Source: DATBLE01 sp046735055 (lineage in GTDB: Bacteria > Actinomycetota > Thermoleophilia > Gaiellales > Gaiellaceae). From it: a DNA stretch of 32,220 nt. Position numbers and translations under genes: made by a program. This document shows, one piece after another, positions 8,598-16,376 of this stretch; within the stretch, counting starts at the first letter, position 1; each line of letters opens with the position of its first letter. Under the pieces are notes generated by a model. The model saw nothing but the letters and a program-made list of their open reading frames with translations, was not told the DNA's origin and did not search any database. The DNA lies in contig JBKPSO010000253.1 in the NCBI GenBank assembly GCA_046735055.1, forward strand, positions 1-32,220. The letters are read 5' to 3'.

Positions 8598-10127
8598 GTG
8601 CCTGCAGCACCCCATAGCTGGTTCGCGCTCGCGAACGAACGTGCACTGGAGACCGTCCAGCGGGTGGAGGCACGCAACCGGGCTCTGCTCGACGCGATCC
8701 CGGACCTGATGTTTCGGGTCAGCCGCGACGGCACCTATCTCGACGTTCACGCCGACGATCCGTCGGGCCTGGTGCGACCGGCCGAGGAGTTGATCGGCCG
8801 CAACGTTCGTGACGTTCTGCCGTCCGACGTCGCGGACGTGGTGCTCGCGTGCCTCGAGCGGGCGCTCGACAGCGGCGTCATGACTACGGTCGAGTACGAG
8901 CTGGAGATCGCCGGCGTTCCGCGCTGGAAAGAGTCGCGAATGGTACCCAGCGGCGAGGGCGAGGTGGTGTCGATCGTTCGCGACTTCACGGAACAACGGC
9001 GCGCGGAAGCAGAGCTGCGCCAGCTGGTCGAGGAGCAGGCGGCGCTGCGCCGGGTCGCGACCCTGGTCGCCGGAGACGTGCGGCCGGAGCGAGTCTTCCA
9101 GGCCGTGACCGAGGAGGCCGGCCGTCTGCTCGGGCTTCGGTCGGCTGTGCTCGACCGCTTCGAGGACGCCGAGACGGCGACGATCGTCGGAAAGTTCGGG
9201 GAGCCGGTCGGCACCCTCGAGGTCGGCAGTGTCATCCGGCTCTCTGGCGGGGCGGCCCAGGTGGTGCTGCAAACGGGAGCCCCCGCGCGGGTCGACTACG
9301 AGGACCTTCCGGGTGAGGTCGCCGCCCGGCTGCGCTCGCTCGGCTTCACATCGAGCCTCGCGGTGCCGATCAGCGTCGGCGGCGTCACGTGGGGCGCCCT
9401 GATCGCGGCTCTGCGCGCGGGAGAAGTCCTGCCGCTGGAGACGGAGCATCGCCTGGGAGCGTTCGCGGAACTCGTTGCACTCGCCGTCGCGAGCGCGCAC
9501 GCCCGGGACGAGCTCGCCGCTTCGCGGCTGCGGATCGTCGAGGCGAGCGACGCGGAACGGCGCCGGCTCGAGCGGAACCTTCACGACGGGGCTCAGCAAC
9601 GGCTCGTTGCGCTGTCCGTCGGACTGCGACTCGTGCAGGGGAAGATCCGTAACGCCCCCGAGGAGGCCGAGCAGCACATCGGAGTCGCTGCCGACGAGTT
9701 GGCCGAGGTGCTGACCGAGCTGCGCGAGCTCGCCCAGGGGATCCACCCGCCGCTGCTCACCGAGCGCGGCCTTCAGGCGGCGCTCGAGGTGCTGGCGGCC
9801 AGGACGCCGCTGCCGGTCGCGCTCGACCTGCACCTAGCGGAACGGCTCCCCGAGCCCGTCGAGGCCGCTGCGTACTACGTCGTGTCCGAGGCGCTCGCGA
9901 ACGTCGTCAAGCACGCACACGCCGAGGCGGCCACGGTACGCGTCGTCCGGGCGAACGGATCCGCGCTCGTCGAGGTCGAGGACGACGGCAACGGCGGCGC
10001 CCACCTCGACGGCGGATCGGGCCTGTGCGGTCTCCGCGACCGCGTGGAGACCCTCGACGGCAGCCTCGAGGTCGAAAGCGTCGCCGGCCGTGGGACCCTC
10101 GTGCGCGCGGAGCTTCCACTGCGATGA
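8598..10127 (+). CDS. PAS-GAF sensor histidine kinase (HisKA_3/NarL type)
   Basis: A 509-aa apparently soluble kinase. A PAS domain (about 30-135) begins at LLDAIPDLMFRVSRDG and ends at the usual IVRDFTEQRRAEAEL. A GAF domain (about 150-300) and a HisKA_3 dimerisation helix follow, with phospho-acceptor His329 in RNLHDGAQQRL. The HATPase_c domain has an N-box in ALANVVKHA, a G1-type EDDGNGG and a GLCGLRDRV box. This class phosphorylates NarL/LuxR-type regulators, and the next gene encodes one. No TM segment is apparent, so the signal is probably cytoplasmic (small molecule or redox). GTG 8598 has an AAGGA about 9 nt upstream. The gene overlaps the next by 4 nt (ATGA). Confidence 0.93.
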   Translation: MPAAPHSWFALANERALETVQRVEARNRALLDAIPDLMFRVSRDGTYLDVHADDPSGLVRPAEELIGRNVRDVLPSDVADVVLACLERALDSGVMTTVEYELEIAGVPRWKESRMVPSGEGEVVSIVRDFTEQRRAEAELRQLVEEQAALRRVATLVAGDVRPERVFQAVTEEAGRLLGLRSAVLDRFEDAETATIVGKFGEPVGTLEVGSVIRLSGGAAQVVLQTGAPARVDYEDLPGEVAARLRSLGFTSSLAVPISVGGVTWGALIAALRAGEVLPLETEHRLGAFAELVALAVASAHARDELAASRLRIVEASDAERRRLERNLHDGAQQRLVALSVGLRLVQGKIRNAPEEAEQHIGVAADELAEVLTELRELAQGIHPPLLTERGLQAALEVLAARTPLPVALDLHLAERLPEPVEAAAYYVVSEALANVVKHAHAEAATVRVVRANGSALVEVEDDGNGGAHLDGGSGLCGLRDRVETLDGSLEVESVAGRGTLVRAELPLR

Positions 10128-11305
10128 TCCTCACCTTCTTCTTCACCGATATCGAGGACTCGACGGGGCTGCTGGCCCGGCTCGGCGACGGGTATCAGAG
10201 CGTCCTCGCCGCCGCCCGCGAGCTCCAGCGCCACGAGGTTGCCGAGGCCGGCGGCCGAGAGGTCGACAGCCGCGGCGACGAGCTCTTCTGCGTGTTCGAG
10301 AGCCCCGTGGCGGCCGGCACGGCGGCGCTCGCCGTCCAGCGGGCGTTCGCGACCTATCCTTGGCCCCCCGAGGAGCGCGTGCGCGTCCGGATCGGAATCC
10401 ATACCGGCGAGGCCGAGACCGGCGAAGACGGCTACGTCGGCATCGACGTCCATCGCGCCTCGCGGATCTGCCAGGCAGCACACGGCGGCCAGGTCCTCGT
10501 CTCGGAAGAGGCGTCGAAGCTGATCGGCGTGGCCGCGAGGGACCTCGGCGATTTCGACTTCAAGGGGCTGCGCCGGCCCGAGCACATCTTCCAGCTCGTC
10601 GCCGACGACCTTCTGGCCGACTTTCCGGCGCTCCGCAACGTGCGCGAGCACGAACACGCCCTGCGCACAGTGATCGCCGAGGACTCGACGCTGTTGCGGG
10701 AAGGGCTCGTCCGCCTGCTCGAGGAGGCCGGGATCGAGGTCGTCGGTCAGGCGAGAGACGCCGACGAACTGCTGCTCAAGGTGCGCAGCTACCACCCGGA
10801 TGTCGCGATCGTCGACATTCGCATGCCGCCGACCCAGACCGACGAGGGGATCCGTGCGGCGCGGGAGATCCGGGCCAGGCACCCGCAGACAGGTGTGCTC
10901 GTCCTGTCCCAGCATGTCGCGCACACCTACGCTGTCGAGCTCCTCGGTGAAAGCGCCGAGGCCCTTGGCTACCTGCTCAAGGACCGCGTCGCTGACGTGG
11001 AGGAGTTCACGGAGGCCGTCCGGCGCGTCGCCGAGGGCGGCTCCGCCCTCGACCCGCTCGTCGTCGCCGAGCTCGTCGGCCGCAATCGCAACGACGACCC
11101 GATCGAGCAGCTTTCATCCCGGGAGCGCGAAGTCCTCGAGCTGATGGCGGAAGGACGCAGCAACCACGCGATCGGGCAGAGGCTCTTCATCTCGCCGCGG
11201 GCAGTCGAGAAGCACGTCACCAACATCTTCACCAAGCTTCGCCTCCCTGCCGCGCCCGAGGATCACCGTCGCGTCCTCGCCGTGCTGCGCTTCCTCGGCT
11301 CGTAG
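10124..11305 (+). CDS. Cyclase-homology domain / receiver / LuxR-HTH fusion response regulator
   Basis: Starts at the ATG that overlaps the kinase stop (ATGA); 393 aa. Residues ~1-165 form a class III nucleotide-cyclase homology domain (FFFTDIEDST, metal Asp9 and Asp52). The usual adenine-selecting Lys position appears to be Asp48, and the transition-state Asn position is His110 (VHRASR; Arg114 kept), so catalysis is doubtful. A receiver follows (~182-300; AEDST, acceptor Asp231 in VDIRMPP, Lys in YLLKDR), then a LuxR/NarL helix-turn-helix (~320-390; LSSREREVLELMAEGRSNHAIG). It is probably the transcriptional output of the preceding kinase, with a degenerate cyclase domain as extra sensor. 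Two copies of a 43-bp promoter element downstream are candidate targets. Confidence 0.92.
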   Translation: MILTFFFTDIEDSTGLLARLGDGYQSVLAAARELQRHEVAEAGGREVDSRGDELFCVFESPVAAGTAALAVQRAFATYPWPPEERVRVRIGIHTGEAETGEDGYVGIDVHRASRICQAAHGGQVLVSEEASKLIGVAARDLGDFDFKGLRRPEHIFQLVADDLLADFPALRNVREHEHALRTVIAEDSTLLREGLVRLLEEAGIEVVGQARDADELLLKVRSYHPDVAIVDIRMPPTQTDEGIRAAREIRARHPQTGVLVLSQHVAHTYAVELLGESAEALGYLLKDRVADVEEFTEAVRRVAEGGSALDPLVVAELVGRNRNDDPIEQLSSREREVLELMAEGRSNHAIGQRLFISPRAVEKHVTNIFTKLRLPAAPEDHRRVLAVLRFLGS

Positions 11306-11309
11306 CCGG

Positions 11310-11352
11310 AGTTCGGGTAACCGCACCCGAGAAAACCTGAGCGCCGTACCGC
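11310..11352 (+). promoter_or_regulatory. Repeated 43-bp promoter element, copy A
   Basis: Identical at 41 of 43 positions to copy B at 12825-12867. It contains the inverted repeat tcgggtaaccgcacccga (arms 11313-11318 and 11325-11330), a size and shape that would suit a NarL/LuxR-type dimer. It lies 72 nt before the FAD oxidoreductase start and directly after the cyclase-receiver-LuxR gene. Confidence 0.6.
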
Positions 11353-11424
11353 GCCGAGGCCTCGCGGCAGTCACGCTCGATAGGTGCTCGACAGCGGACA
11401 CCGACCGACCGTGGAGGAACTCTC

Positions 11425-12810
11425 GTGACGACGACTGCGTCTTCCCACCTTTCGATCCCGAGACTCCGCGCCGACCTTGCCGCGGAGGTGATCGGCCCCG
11501 GCGATGCCGCGTACGACCAGGCCCGCGGGGTCTTCTTCCGGTCAATCGACCGCCGGCCGGCGGTAATCGTCCGTCCGGTCCATGCGGGGGAGGTCGCCTA
11601 CGTCGTCTCGCTCGCGCGCGATAGCGGCCTCGAGCTCGCGATCCGCAGCGGCGGCCACAGCCCGGCCGGTCACGGCGTCACTGACGGAGGGATCTTGCTC
11701 GACCTCTCGGTCATGAAGGCGCTCGAGATCGACCCGCACGAGCGCACCGCCTGGGCGCAGACCGGCTTGACGGCGGGCGAGGTTACGGCCGCAGCCGGAG
11801 ACCACGGCCTCGGGATCGGCTTCGGCGACACCGGCTCGGTCGGGATTGGCGGCCTGACGCTGGGCGGCGGCATCGGCTACCTCGTGCGCAAGCACGGCCT
11901 CGCGATCGACAGCCTCCTCGCCGCGGAAATCGCCACCGCCGACGGCCGGCTGGTGCGGGTCGACGCACAGCTTCACCCGGACCTCTTCTGGGCGATCCGC
12001 GGGGGTGGCGGGAACTTCGGAGTAGCCACCCGCTTCCACTACCGGCTGCACCCAGTCGACACCGTCACCGGTGGGATGCTCGTCCTGCCTGCGACCCCCG
12101 AGATCATCGCCTCGTTCGTCGACGCGGCCGAATCGGCGCCCGACGAGCTCTCGACGGTCGCAAACGTGTTGCCTGCGCCGCCGATGCCGTTCGTCCCGCC
12201 GGAGCACCACGGCAAGCTCGTCGTGATGGCGATGCTTGTTCACGCCGGCCCACGCGAGGCCGGCAAGCAAGCGCTGGCGCCGTTCCGTTCCCTCGCACGG
12301 CCGATCGTCGACCTGCTCCGGCCCATGCAGTACGCGGAGGTCTATCCACAGGAGGACGGCGACTTCCGTCCCCTTGCGGTGACGCGCTCGCTGTTCCTCG
12401 ACACCGTCGATCACCGCGTGGCCGCGTCGATCCTCGATCGTCTTTCGGAGTCGGGCGCAGAGATGCCGGTCGTACAGCTCCGGGTCCTCGGCGGCGAAAT
12501 GGCGCGGGTACCGGTCGAAGCGACCGCGTTCGCGCACCGGACGAGCCGGATCACGGTCAACGTGACCGCGGTCTTCACGGATCTCGACGAGGCTCCCGTC
12601 CACGAGGCCTGGGTCGGCGACGTCGCCGGCGAGCTGCGCCAGTCGGATCACGGCGTGTACGTCAACTTCCTGGCCGACGAAGGGGAGGAAGGCGTCCGAG
12701 CCGCCTACCCGGAGCCAACCTGGGACCGGCTGACGGCGATCAAGCGCCGTTACGACCCGGGCAACCTGTTCCGGCTCAACCAGAACATTCCGCCGGCGGG
12801 CGAATTCTGA
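11425..12810 (+). CDS. FAD-linked oxidoreductase, BBE-like (VAO/PCMH family)
   Basis: A 461-aa berberine-bridge-enzyme-like oxidase. The PCMH FAD-binding domain covers about 40-215, with RSGGHSPAG (His78, probable covalent 8-alpha FAD link) and GLTLGGGIGYL. The substrate domain ends with the BBE C-terminal motif YDPGNLFRLNQNIPP. The second FAD-linking Cys of bicovalent members is absent: the corresponding segment reads GDTGSVGIGG. Members oxidise alcohols, sugars or alkaloid-like compounds with O2 or another acceptor; the substrate is not predictable. GTG 11425 has GGAGG at 11413-11417, 7 nt upstream. The 43-bp repeat and possible regulator site lie in the promoter region, so control by the adjacent kinase/regulator is plausible. 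Confidence 0.9.
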   Translation: MTTTASSHLSIPRLRADLAAEVIGPGDAAYDQARGVFFRSIDRRPAVIVRPVHAGEVAYVVSLARDSGLELAIRSGGHSPAGHGVTDGGILLDLSVMKALEIDPHERTAWAQTGLTAGEVTAAAGDHGLGIGFGDTGSVGIGGLTLGGGIGYLVRKHGLAIDSLLAAEIATADGRLVRVDAQLHPDLFWAIRGGGGNFGVATRFHYRLHPVDTVTGGMLVLPATPEIIASFVDAAESAPDELSTVANVLPAPPMPFVPPEHHGKLVVMAMLVHAGPREAGKQALAPFRSLARPIVDLLRPMQYAEVYPQEDGDFRPLAVTRSLFLDTVDHRVAASILDRLSESGAEMPVVQLRVLGGEMARVPVEATAFAHRTSRITVNVTAVFTDLDEAPVHEAWVGDVAGELRQSDHGVYVNFLADEGEEGVRAAYPEPTWDRLTAIKRRYDPGNLFRLNQNIPPAGEF

Positions 12811-12824
12811 GCCCGGGAGCCCGA

Positions 12825-12867
12825 AGTTCGGGTAACCGCACCCGTGAAAACCTGAGCGCCGTACTGC
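12825..12867 (+). promoter_or_regulatory. Repeated 43-bp promoter element, copy B
   Basis: Second copy of the element at 11310-11352, with two mismatches, 56 nt before the ATG of the 67-aa gene. The left arm and spacer of the inverted repeat are identical; one outer base of the right arm differs (acccgt for acccga). Weak similarity continues into both leaders, which end in a GGAGG ribosome site and a start followed by gacgac. Confidence 0.6.
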
Positions 12868-12923
12868 CCGGCTGGAGGCTGGCAGCAACCCTCTCGGAGA
12901 TGTCGGTCGAACTGGAGGTTGCG

Positions 12924-13127
12924 ATGACGACCAAGCTGCGCCAACCGAGCCAGCACGATGCCCTCGCCGAGCTCCGAACCTGGTACCTCGGCAGCCTACG
13001 GCCGAAGCTCGTACACGCGGGCGCCGCGGGCATCGTTCCACCGGCTGCCACCGACGCGCTCGACCAGTCACTCTGTGAGCTCCTCGACCTGCCCGCGCCC
13101 GCGCCCCAGGTCGAGGAGGCTGCATGA
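12924..13127 (+). CDS. Small hypothetical protein (67 aa)
   Basis: I do not recognise the family. The product begins MTTKLRQPSQHDALAELRTW, is rich in Leu and Ala, has one Cys and ends in an acidic tail; it looks soluble. ATG 12924 is chosen over the upstream in-frame 12900 start because GGAGG at 12914-12918 sits 5 nt before it. Third-position GC is high and it has its own copy of the 43-bp promoter element, both supporting a real gene. Its TGA overlaps an ATG opening a 19-codon frame (13124-13183) that I do not consider supported. Confidence 0.6.
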   Translation: MTTKLRQPSQHDALAELRTWYLGSLRPKLVHAGAAGIVPPAATDALDQSLCELLDLPAPAPQVEEAA

Positions 13128-13208
13128 TCCCGGACGAACGCTCCGCCCTGCACCGTCCACGACGGTCAGGCACAAGGACATAAACCATCAAGAAGAAGGT
13201 GCTTGACG

Positions 13209-13769
13209 ATGAGCAAGTTGCTTTGGCACACGATGATGAGCCTGGACGGCTTCACCGCGGGAACAAACGACGACATGCAATGGGTCTTTGACGTCGATGA
13301 CGGCGGGCACGAGACGGTCAGCGAGGTCGTTCGATCGACGGGAGCATTGCTTGTCGGCCGGAGGACGCAGGACGTCGAAGACCGGTTGCAACCAGGGTTC
13401 TACAGCGGCGCATTTCGCGGGCCGTTTTTTGTGCTGCGGCACGATCCGCCCGCTGAGCCGCCGATCGTGAAGGGCATCACCGGTCGGTTCCTCGACGGCG
13501 AGATCGAAGACGCAGTGACGATCGCTAAAGAGGCAGCCGAGGGCGCCGACGTCGTCGTTCTGGGCGCGAACGTCGCCCGGCAATGTCTCGAAGCCGGGCT
13601 TCTCGACGAGATCATCGTGCATGTGGCCCCGGTGCTCCTCGGCGATGGGGTCCGCCTATTCGAGCGGCCGGGCGTCGCTCCGGTGAGGCTCCAGCCGATC
13701 TCGTCACGAACCGAGGGCGATACGACAGTCCTGCGCTACTCCGTCCGACAGGACCGTTCGGAGGAATGA
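13209..13769 (+). CDS. Dihydrofolate-reductase-like (RibD C-terminal fold) protein
   Basis: A 186-aa protein of the DHFR/RibD_C family. It has SLDGFTAGTNDD at the N-terminus, the GALLVGRRT strand-helix, and a late GANVARQCLEAGLLDEIIVHVAPVLLGDGVRLF block typical of the free-standing family. Members are NADPH-binding reductases related to the riboflavin-pathway reductase; the substrate of the free-standing forms is generally unknown. ATG 13209 has AAGG about 9 nt upstream; a TTG at 13203 would add two residues. It may be read with the preceding 67-aa gene (81-nt gap). Intact. Confidence 0.87.
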   Translation: MSKLLWHTMMSLDGFTAGTNDDMQWVFDVDDGGHETVSEVVRSTGALLVGRRTQDVEDRLQPGFYSGAFRGPFFVLRHDPPAEPPIVKGITGRFLDGEIEDAVTIAKEAAEGADVVVLGANVARQCLEAGLLDEIIVHVAPVLLGDGVRLFERPGVAPVRLQPISSRTEGDTTVLRYSVRQDRSEE

Positions 13770-13885
13770 GCGCAGCCGGCGGGAGAGCGTGGCGAGCACG
13801 ACCACGCTTGCCCCCGTGTCATCAGCGAGAGAGCGACTGCGGCGTTTCTCGCGACGTTCGCAGTGCGGCTCGCGCTCGAGCGCGG

Positions 13886-15301
13886 CTAGGCCCGGCGCTC
13901 GCCGCGGAGCAGGTCGGCGATCGCCGCGATGCCGTGCTCGATCGATTCCTCGCTCAGGTTGCCGAAGCCCAGCACGAGCTCCGGCGGGCGCGTCGCTCCG
14001 CTCGAGCGGAAGCCGCTCATGCCGTACAGGCCGATCGAGCGTGTGCGCGCAGCACTCACGGTTGCAGCCTCGTCGAGGTGCTCGGGCAAGGGGGCGACCG
14101 CGTGGAACCCAGCGGCGAGCCCGCGCAGCTCGAGCCCGGGAGCAGAACTCGCGAGCGCACGGACCAGGGTATCGCGCCGGGCGGAATAGACCGCCCGCAT
14201 GCGGCGGAGATGACGGTCGTAGCGGCCGGACTCGATCAGGACCGCGAGCGCGAGCTGCTCGATCTTGGGTGAGCCGCGGTCGGCGAGGTGCTTTTCCCGA
14301 GCGATCGAATCCACCAGCGCCGGTGGACAGACGATCCAGCCGAGTCGGAGTGCGGGAGCGAGTGCCTTGCTCACGGTGCCTAGGGTGGCAACGCGCTCGG
14401 GAGAGAGCCCCTGCAGCGTGCCGACGGGCTCGCGATCGTAGCGGAACTCCGCGTCGTAGTCGTCCTCGATGATCGTCGCGTCACGCTCGCGCGCCCACGC
14501 CAGCAAGGCGTGCCGCCGCTCTGGAGCGAGAACGACGCCCGTGGGCGACTGATGGGCAGCCGTGACGACGACCGCGCGGGCACCCGTGGCGGCAAGTGCC
14601 TCGACAACGATGCCCTTTTCGTCGACCGGAACGGGGACCACCTCTACGCCGGTTCGCTGCGGGACCTGGCTGTTGTACAGATCGCCCGGATCCTCGACGG
14701 CGACCTGGCGCACGCCGCGCCGGGCAAGCGCGCGCAGGACCAGGTTCAGCCCCTGCGCGAAGCCGGCGCACATGACGATCTGGGCGGGATCGGCCGCAGC
14801 GGCCCGAACACGGCGGAGATAGGCGGCGAGCACCTCTCTCAGTGCTGCGCTTCCCTGCGGATCCCCATAGCCGAAATCGGCCGCCGAGGCACGCCTGCAG
14901 CTCTCCCGCAGGGCCCACGCCCAATCGCGCCTCGGGAAGCTGGTCAGGTCGGGCAGGTTGGGGATGAAGTCGACCGCCAGCCGCGGCGGCGGCCCAGTCG
15001 CCGCCGCCTGCCTGGGCGGCGGCGCCTGTGCGCCCGCGGCGACACGGGTGGCGGAGCCCGTGTGCGTCGTCAGGTACCCCTCGGCCTGGAGCTGCCGGTA
15101 GGCGTCGATCACGAGCCCGCGCGAGAGGCCGAGCTCGGCTGCCAAGGCTCGGGAGGAGGGAAGGCGTTCGCCGGCGCGGAGGCGGCCGGTCCGGATCGCC
15201 TCGCGTAGCTCCCGCTCGAGCTGCGCATGGAGGGGTTCCGCGCGCTGTCGGTCGAGCCGAAGCAGCAGCTCCGGACCCAAACCGGTCCACTGAACGGACA
15301 C
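13886..15301 (-). CDS. MocR-type regulator (GntR HTH fused to aminotransferase fold)
   Basis: A 471-aa fusion: a winged-helix GntR domain (~20-90; PLHAQLERELREAIRTGRL then LPSSRALAAELGLSRG), a linker and a fold-type I PLP-dependent aminotransferase domain. The PLP-binding Lys is in TVSKALAPALRLGW (Lys312), and the Asp/Tyr pair is in IIEDDYDAEFRY. MocR regulators bind PLP and often an amino acid, and usually control a divergent transporter or biosynthetic gene. Here the divergent neighbour is an EamA transporter about 90 bp away, the common arrangement. The start is GTG 15301 or the adjacent TTG 15304; no clear ribosome site decides. Confidence 0.92.
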   Translation of the reverse strand: MSVQWTGLGPELLLRLDRQRAEPLHAQLERELREAIRTGRLRAGERLPSSRALAAELGLSRGLVIDAYRQLQAEGYLTTHTGSATRVAAGAQAPPPRQAAATGPPPRLAVDFIPNLPDLTSFPRRDWAWALRESCRRASAADFGYGDPQGSAALREVLAAYLRRVRAAAADPAQIVMCAGFAQGLNLVLRALARRGVRQVAVEDPGDLYNSQVPQRTGVEVVPVPVDEKGIVVEALAATGARAVVVTAAHQSPTGVVLAPERRHALLAWARERDATIIEDDYDAEFRYDREPVGTLQGLSPERVATLGTVSKALAPALRLGWIVCPPALVDSIAREKHLADRGSPKIEQLALAVLIESGRYDRHLRRMRAVYSARRDTLVRALASSAPGLELRGLAAGFHAVAPLPEHLDEAATVSAARTRSIGLYGMSGFRSSGATRPPELVLGFGNLSEESIEHGIAAIADLLRGERRA

Positions 15302-15391
15302 CAAATTGGATCTTATCTTCGGGCCGGTTGTCGATTAGGGTGGCTGCATGGGCACAGCGCTACTCAGGGGGTTCGTCGCTTGGAGCCGGAC

Positions 15392-16288
15392 GTGAGCGGG
15401 CGGGCGTGGGCCGCGTTCGTGGGCGTCTCGACGCTGTGGGGCACGCCGTATCTGTTGATCAAGGTCGCGGTCGAGGATGGACTTCCGCCCGCATTCGTCA
15501 CCTGGGTGCGTGTGGTGATCGGCGCGGCCGTGCTGCTTGGGCTCGCGTGGCGGGCTGGCGTGTTGAATACGTTGCGCGGCCGGGCCCGGTGGCTCGTGGT
15601 TGTCGCCGCGGCAGAAATTACCGTTCCATTCACGCTGATCGCCGTCGGCGAGCAGCATGTGTCCTCATCGCTCGCCGCGATCGTCATCGCCGCAGCGCCG
15701 CTGTTCGTCGTGTTCCTGGCGCTGCGCTTCGATCCGAGCGAGCGGGCTGGAGGTTCGAGGCTGACCGGCCTGTTGATCGGGCTCGCGGGTGTCGTCGCCT
15801 TGGTCGGCATCGACGTGGCCGGGAGCGTCGGAGAGTTGCTCGGCGCGACCGCGATCCTCGGCGCCGCCTTCTGCTACGCCGTCGGGCCGATGGTGTTCAA
15901 GCGCCATCTCGCCGACCTGGACCCGCGCGCTTCGATGGGCGCAAGCCTCGCGATCGCGGCTCTCCTGCTCACTCCGGCTGTTGCGATCGACCGGCCGGCC
16001 GCTGCGCCCTCACCTGCGGCGAGCCTCTCGCTGCTGGGCCTCGGCTTGTTCTGCACGGCGGCGGCGCTCGTCCTCTACGGCATCCTGATCGCCGAAGCGG
16101 GAGCCAGCCGGGCGCTCGTGATCACCTACATCAACCCCGTGATCGCAGTTGCACTCGGTATCGCGATTCTCGGCGAGCATCCCGGGGTCGGCGCGGCCGC
16201 CGGGCTTCCGCTCATCCTCGTAGGATCATGGCTCTCAACCCGCAGCCACACGCGCCGTAGCGCGCGCATCGCGCGCGCGTGCGCCTGA
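15392..16288 (+). CDS. EamA/DMT-family transporter
   Basis: A 298-aa membrane protein with ten predicted TM helices in two EamA repeats: FVGVSTLWGTPYLLIKVAVE opens the first, and GATAILGAAFCYAVGPMVFK the second. DMT transporters of this group move amino acids or related metabolites, commonly outward; the MocR partner suggests an amino-acid-related substrate. GTG 15392 has GGAG at 15382-15385, 6 nt upstream. A 15-codon frame beginning at ATG 15348 ends in a TGA that overlaps this GTG (GTGA), so translational coupling to a leader peptide is possible. Longer upstream starts would run into the divergent regulator. Confidence 0.9.
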   Translation: MSGRAWAAFVGVSTLWGTPYLLIKVAVEDGLPPAFVTWVRVVIGAAVLLGLAWRAGVLNTLRGRARWLVVVAAAEITVPFTLIAVGEQHVSSSLAAIVIAAAPLFVVFLALRFDPSERAGGSRLTGLLIGLAGVVALVGIDVAGSVGELLGATAILGAAFCYAVGPMVFKRHLADLDPRASMGASLAIAALLLTPAVAIDRPAAAPSPAASLSLLGLGLFCTAAALVLYGILIAEAGASRALVITYINPVIAVALGIAILGEHPGVGAAAGLPLILVGSWLSTRSHTRRSARIARACA

Positions 16289-16306
16289 AGGTGACCGCGG
16301 CACCTT
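16286..16306. terminator. Hairpin between convergent EamA and VWA genes
   Basis: Seven-base arms gaaggtg (16286-16292) and caccttc (16300-16306) with loop accgcgg begin at the EamA stop codon, in the gap before the convergent VWA operon end at 16377. A short T-containing run follows on the plus strand but no clear U-tract. Confidence 0.35.
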
Positions 16307-16376
16307 CTCAGAACTGACGGAACGCCGTTACCCCGCGCGGCCTCGAGGGGACTCGTGCGTGATCGGCGCCTCCGCG

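Noticed and set aside
8145..9833. 562-aa minus-strand open frame
   Set aside because: Antisense to the receiver and kinase genes; composition typical of a high-GC shadow frame.
13124..13183. 19-codon ORF overlapping the 67-aa gene stop
   Set aside because: ATGA overlap only; too short, no ribosome site of its own and no sign of conservation.
11542..13191. 549-aa minus-strand open frame
   Set aside because: Shadow of the FAD oxidoreductase; only Arg/Gly/Asp-rich low-complexity sequence.
15281..15300. gtcc/ggac inverted half-sites near the MocR start
   Set aside because: Arms of four bases inside or at the coding start; too weak to call an operator.
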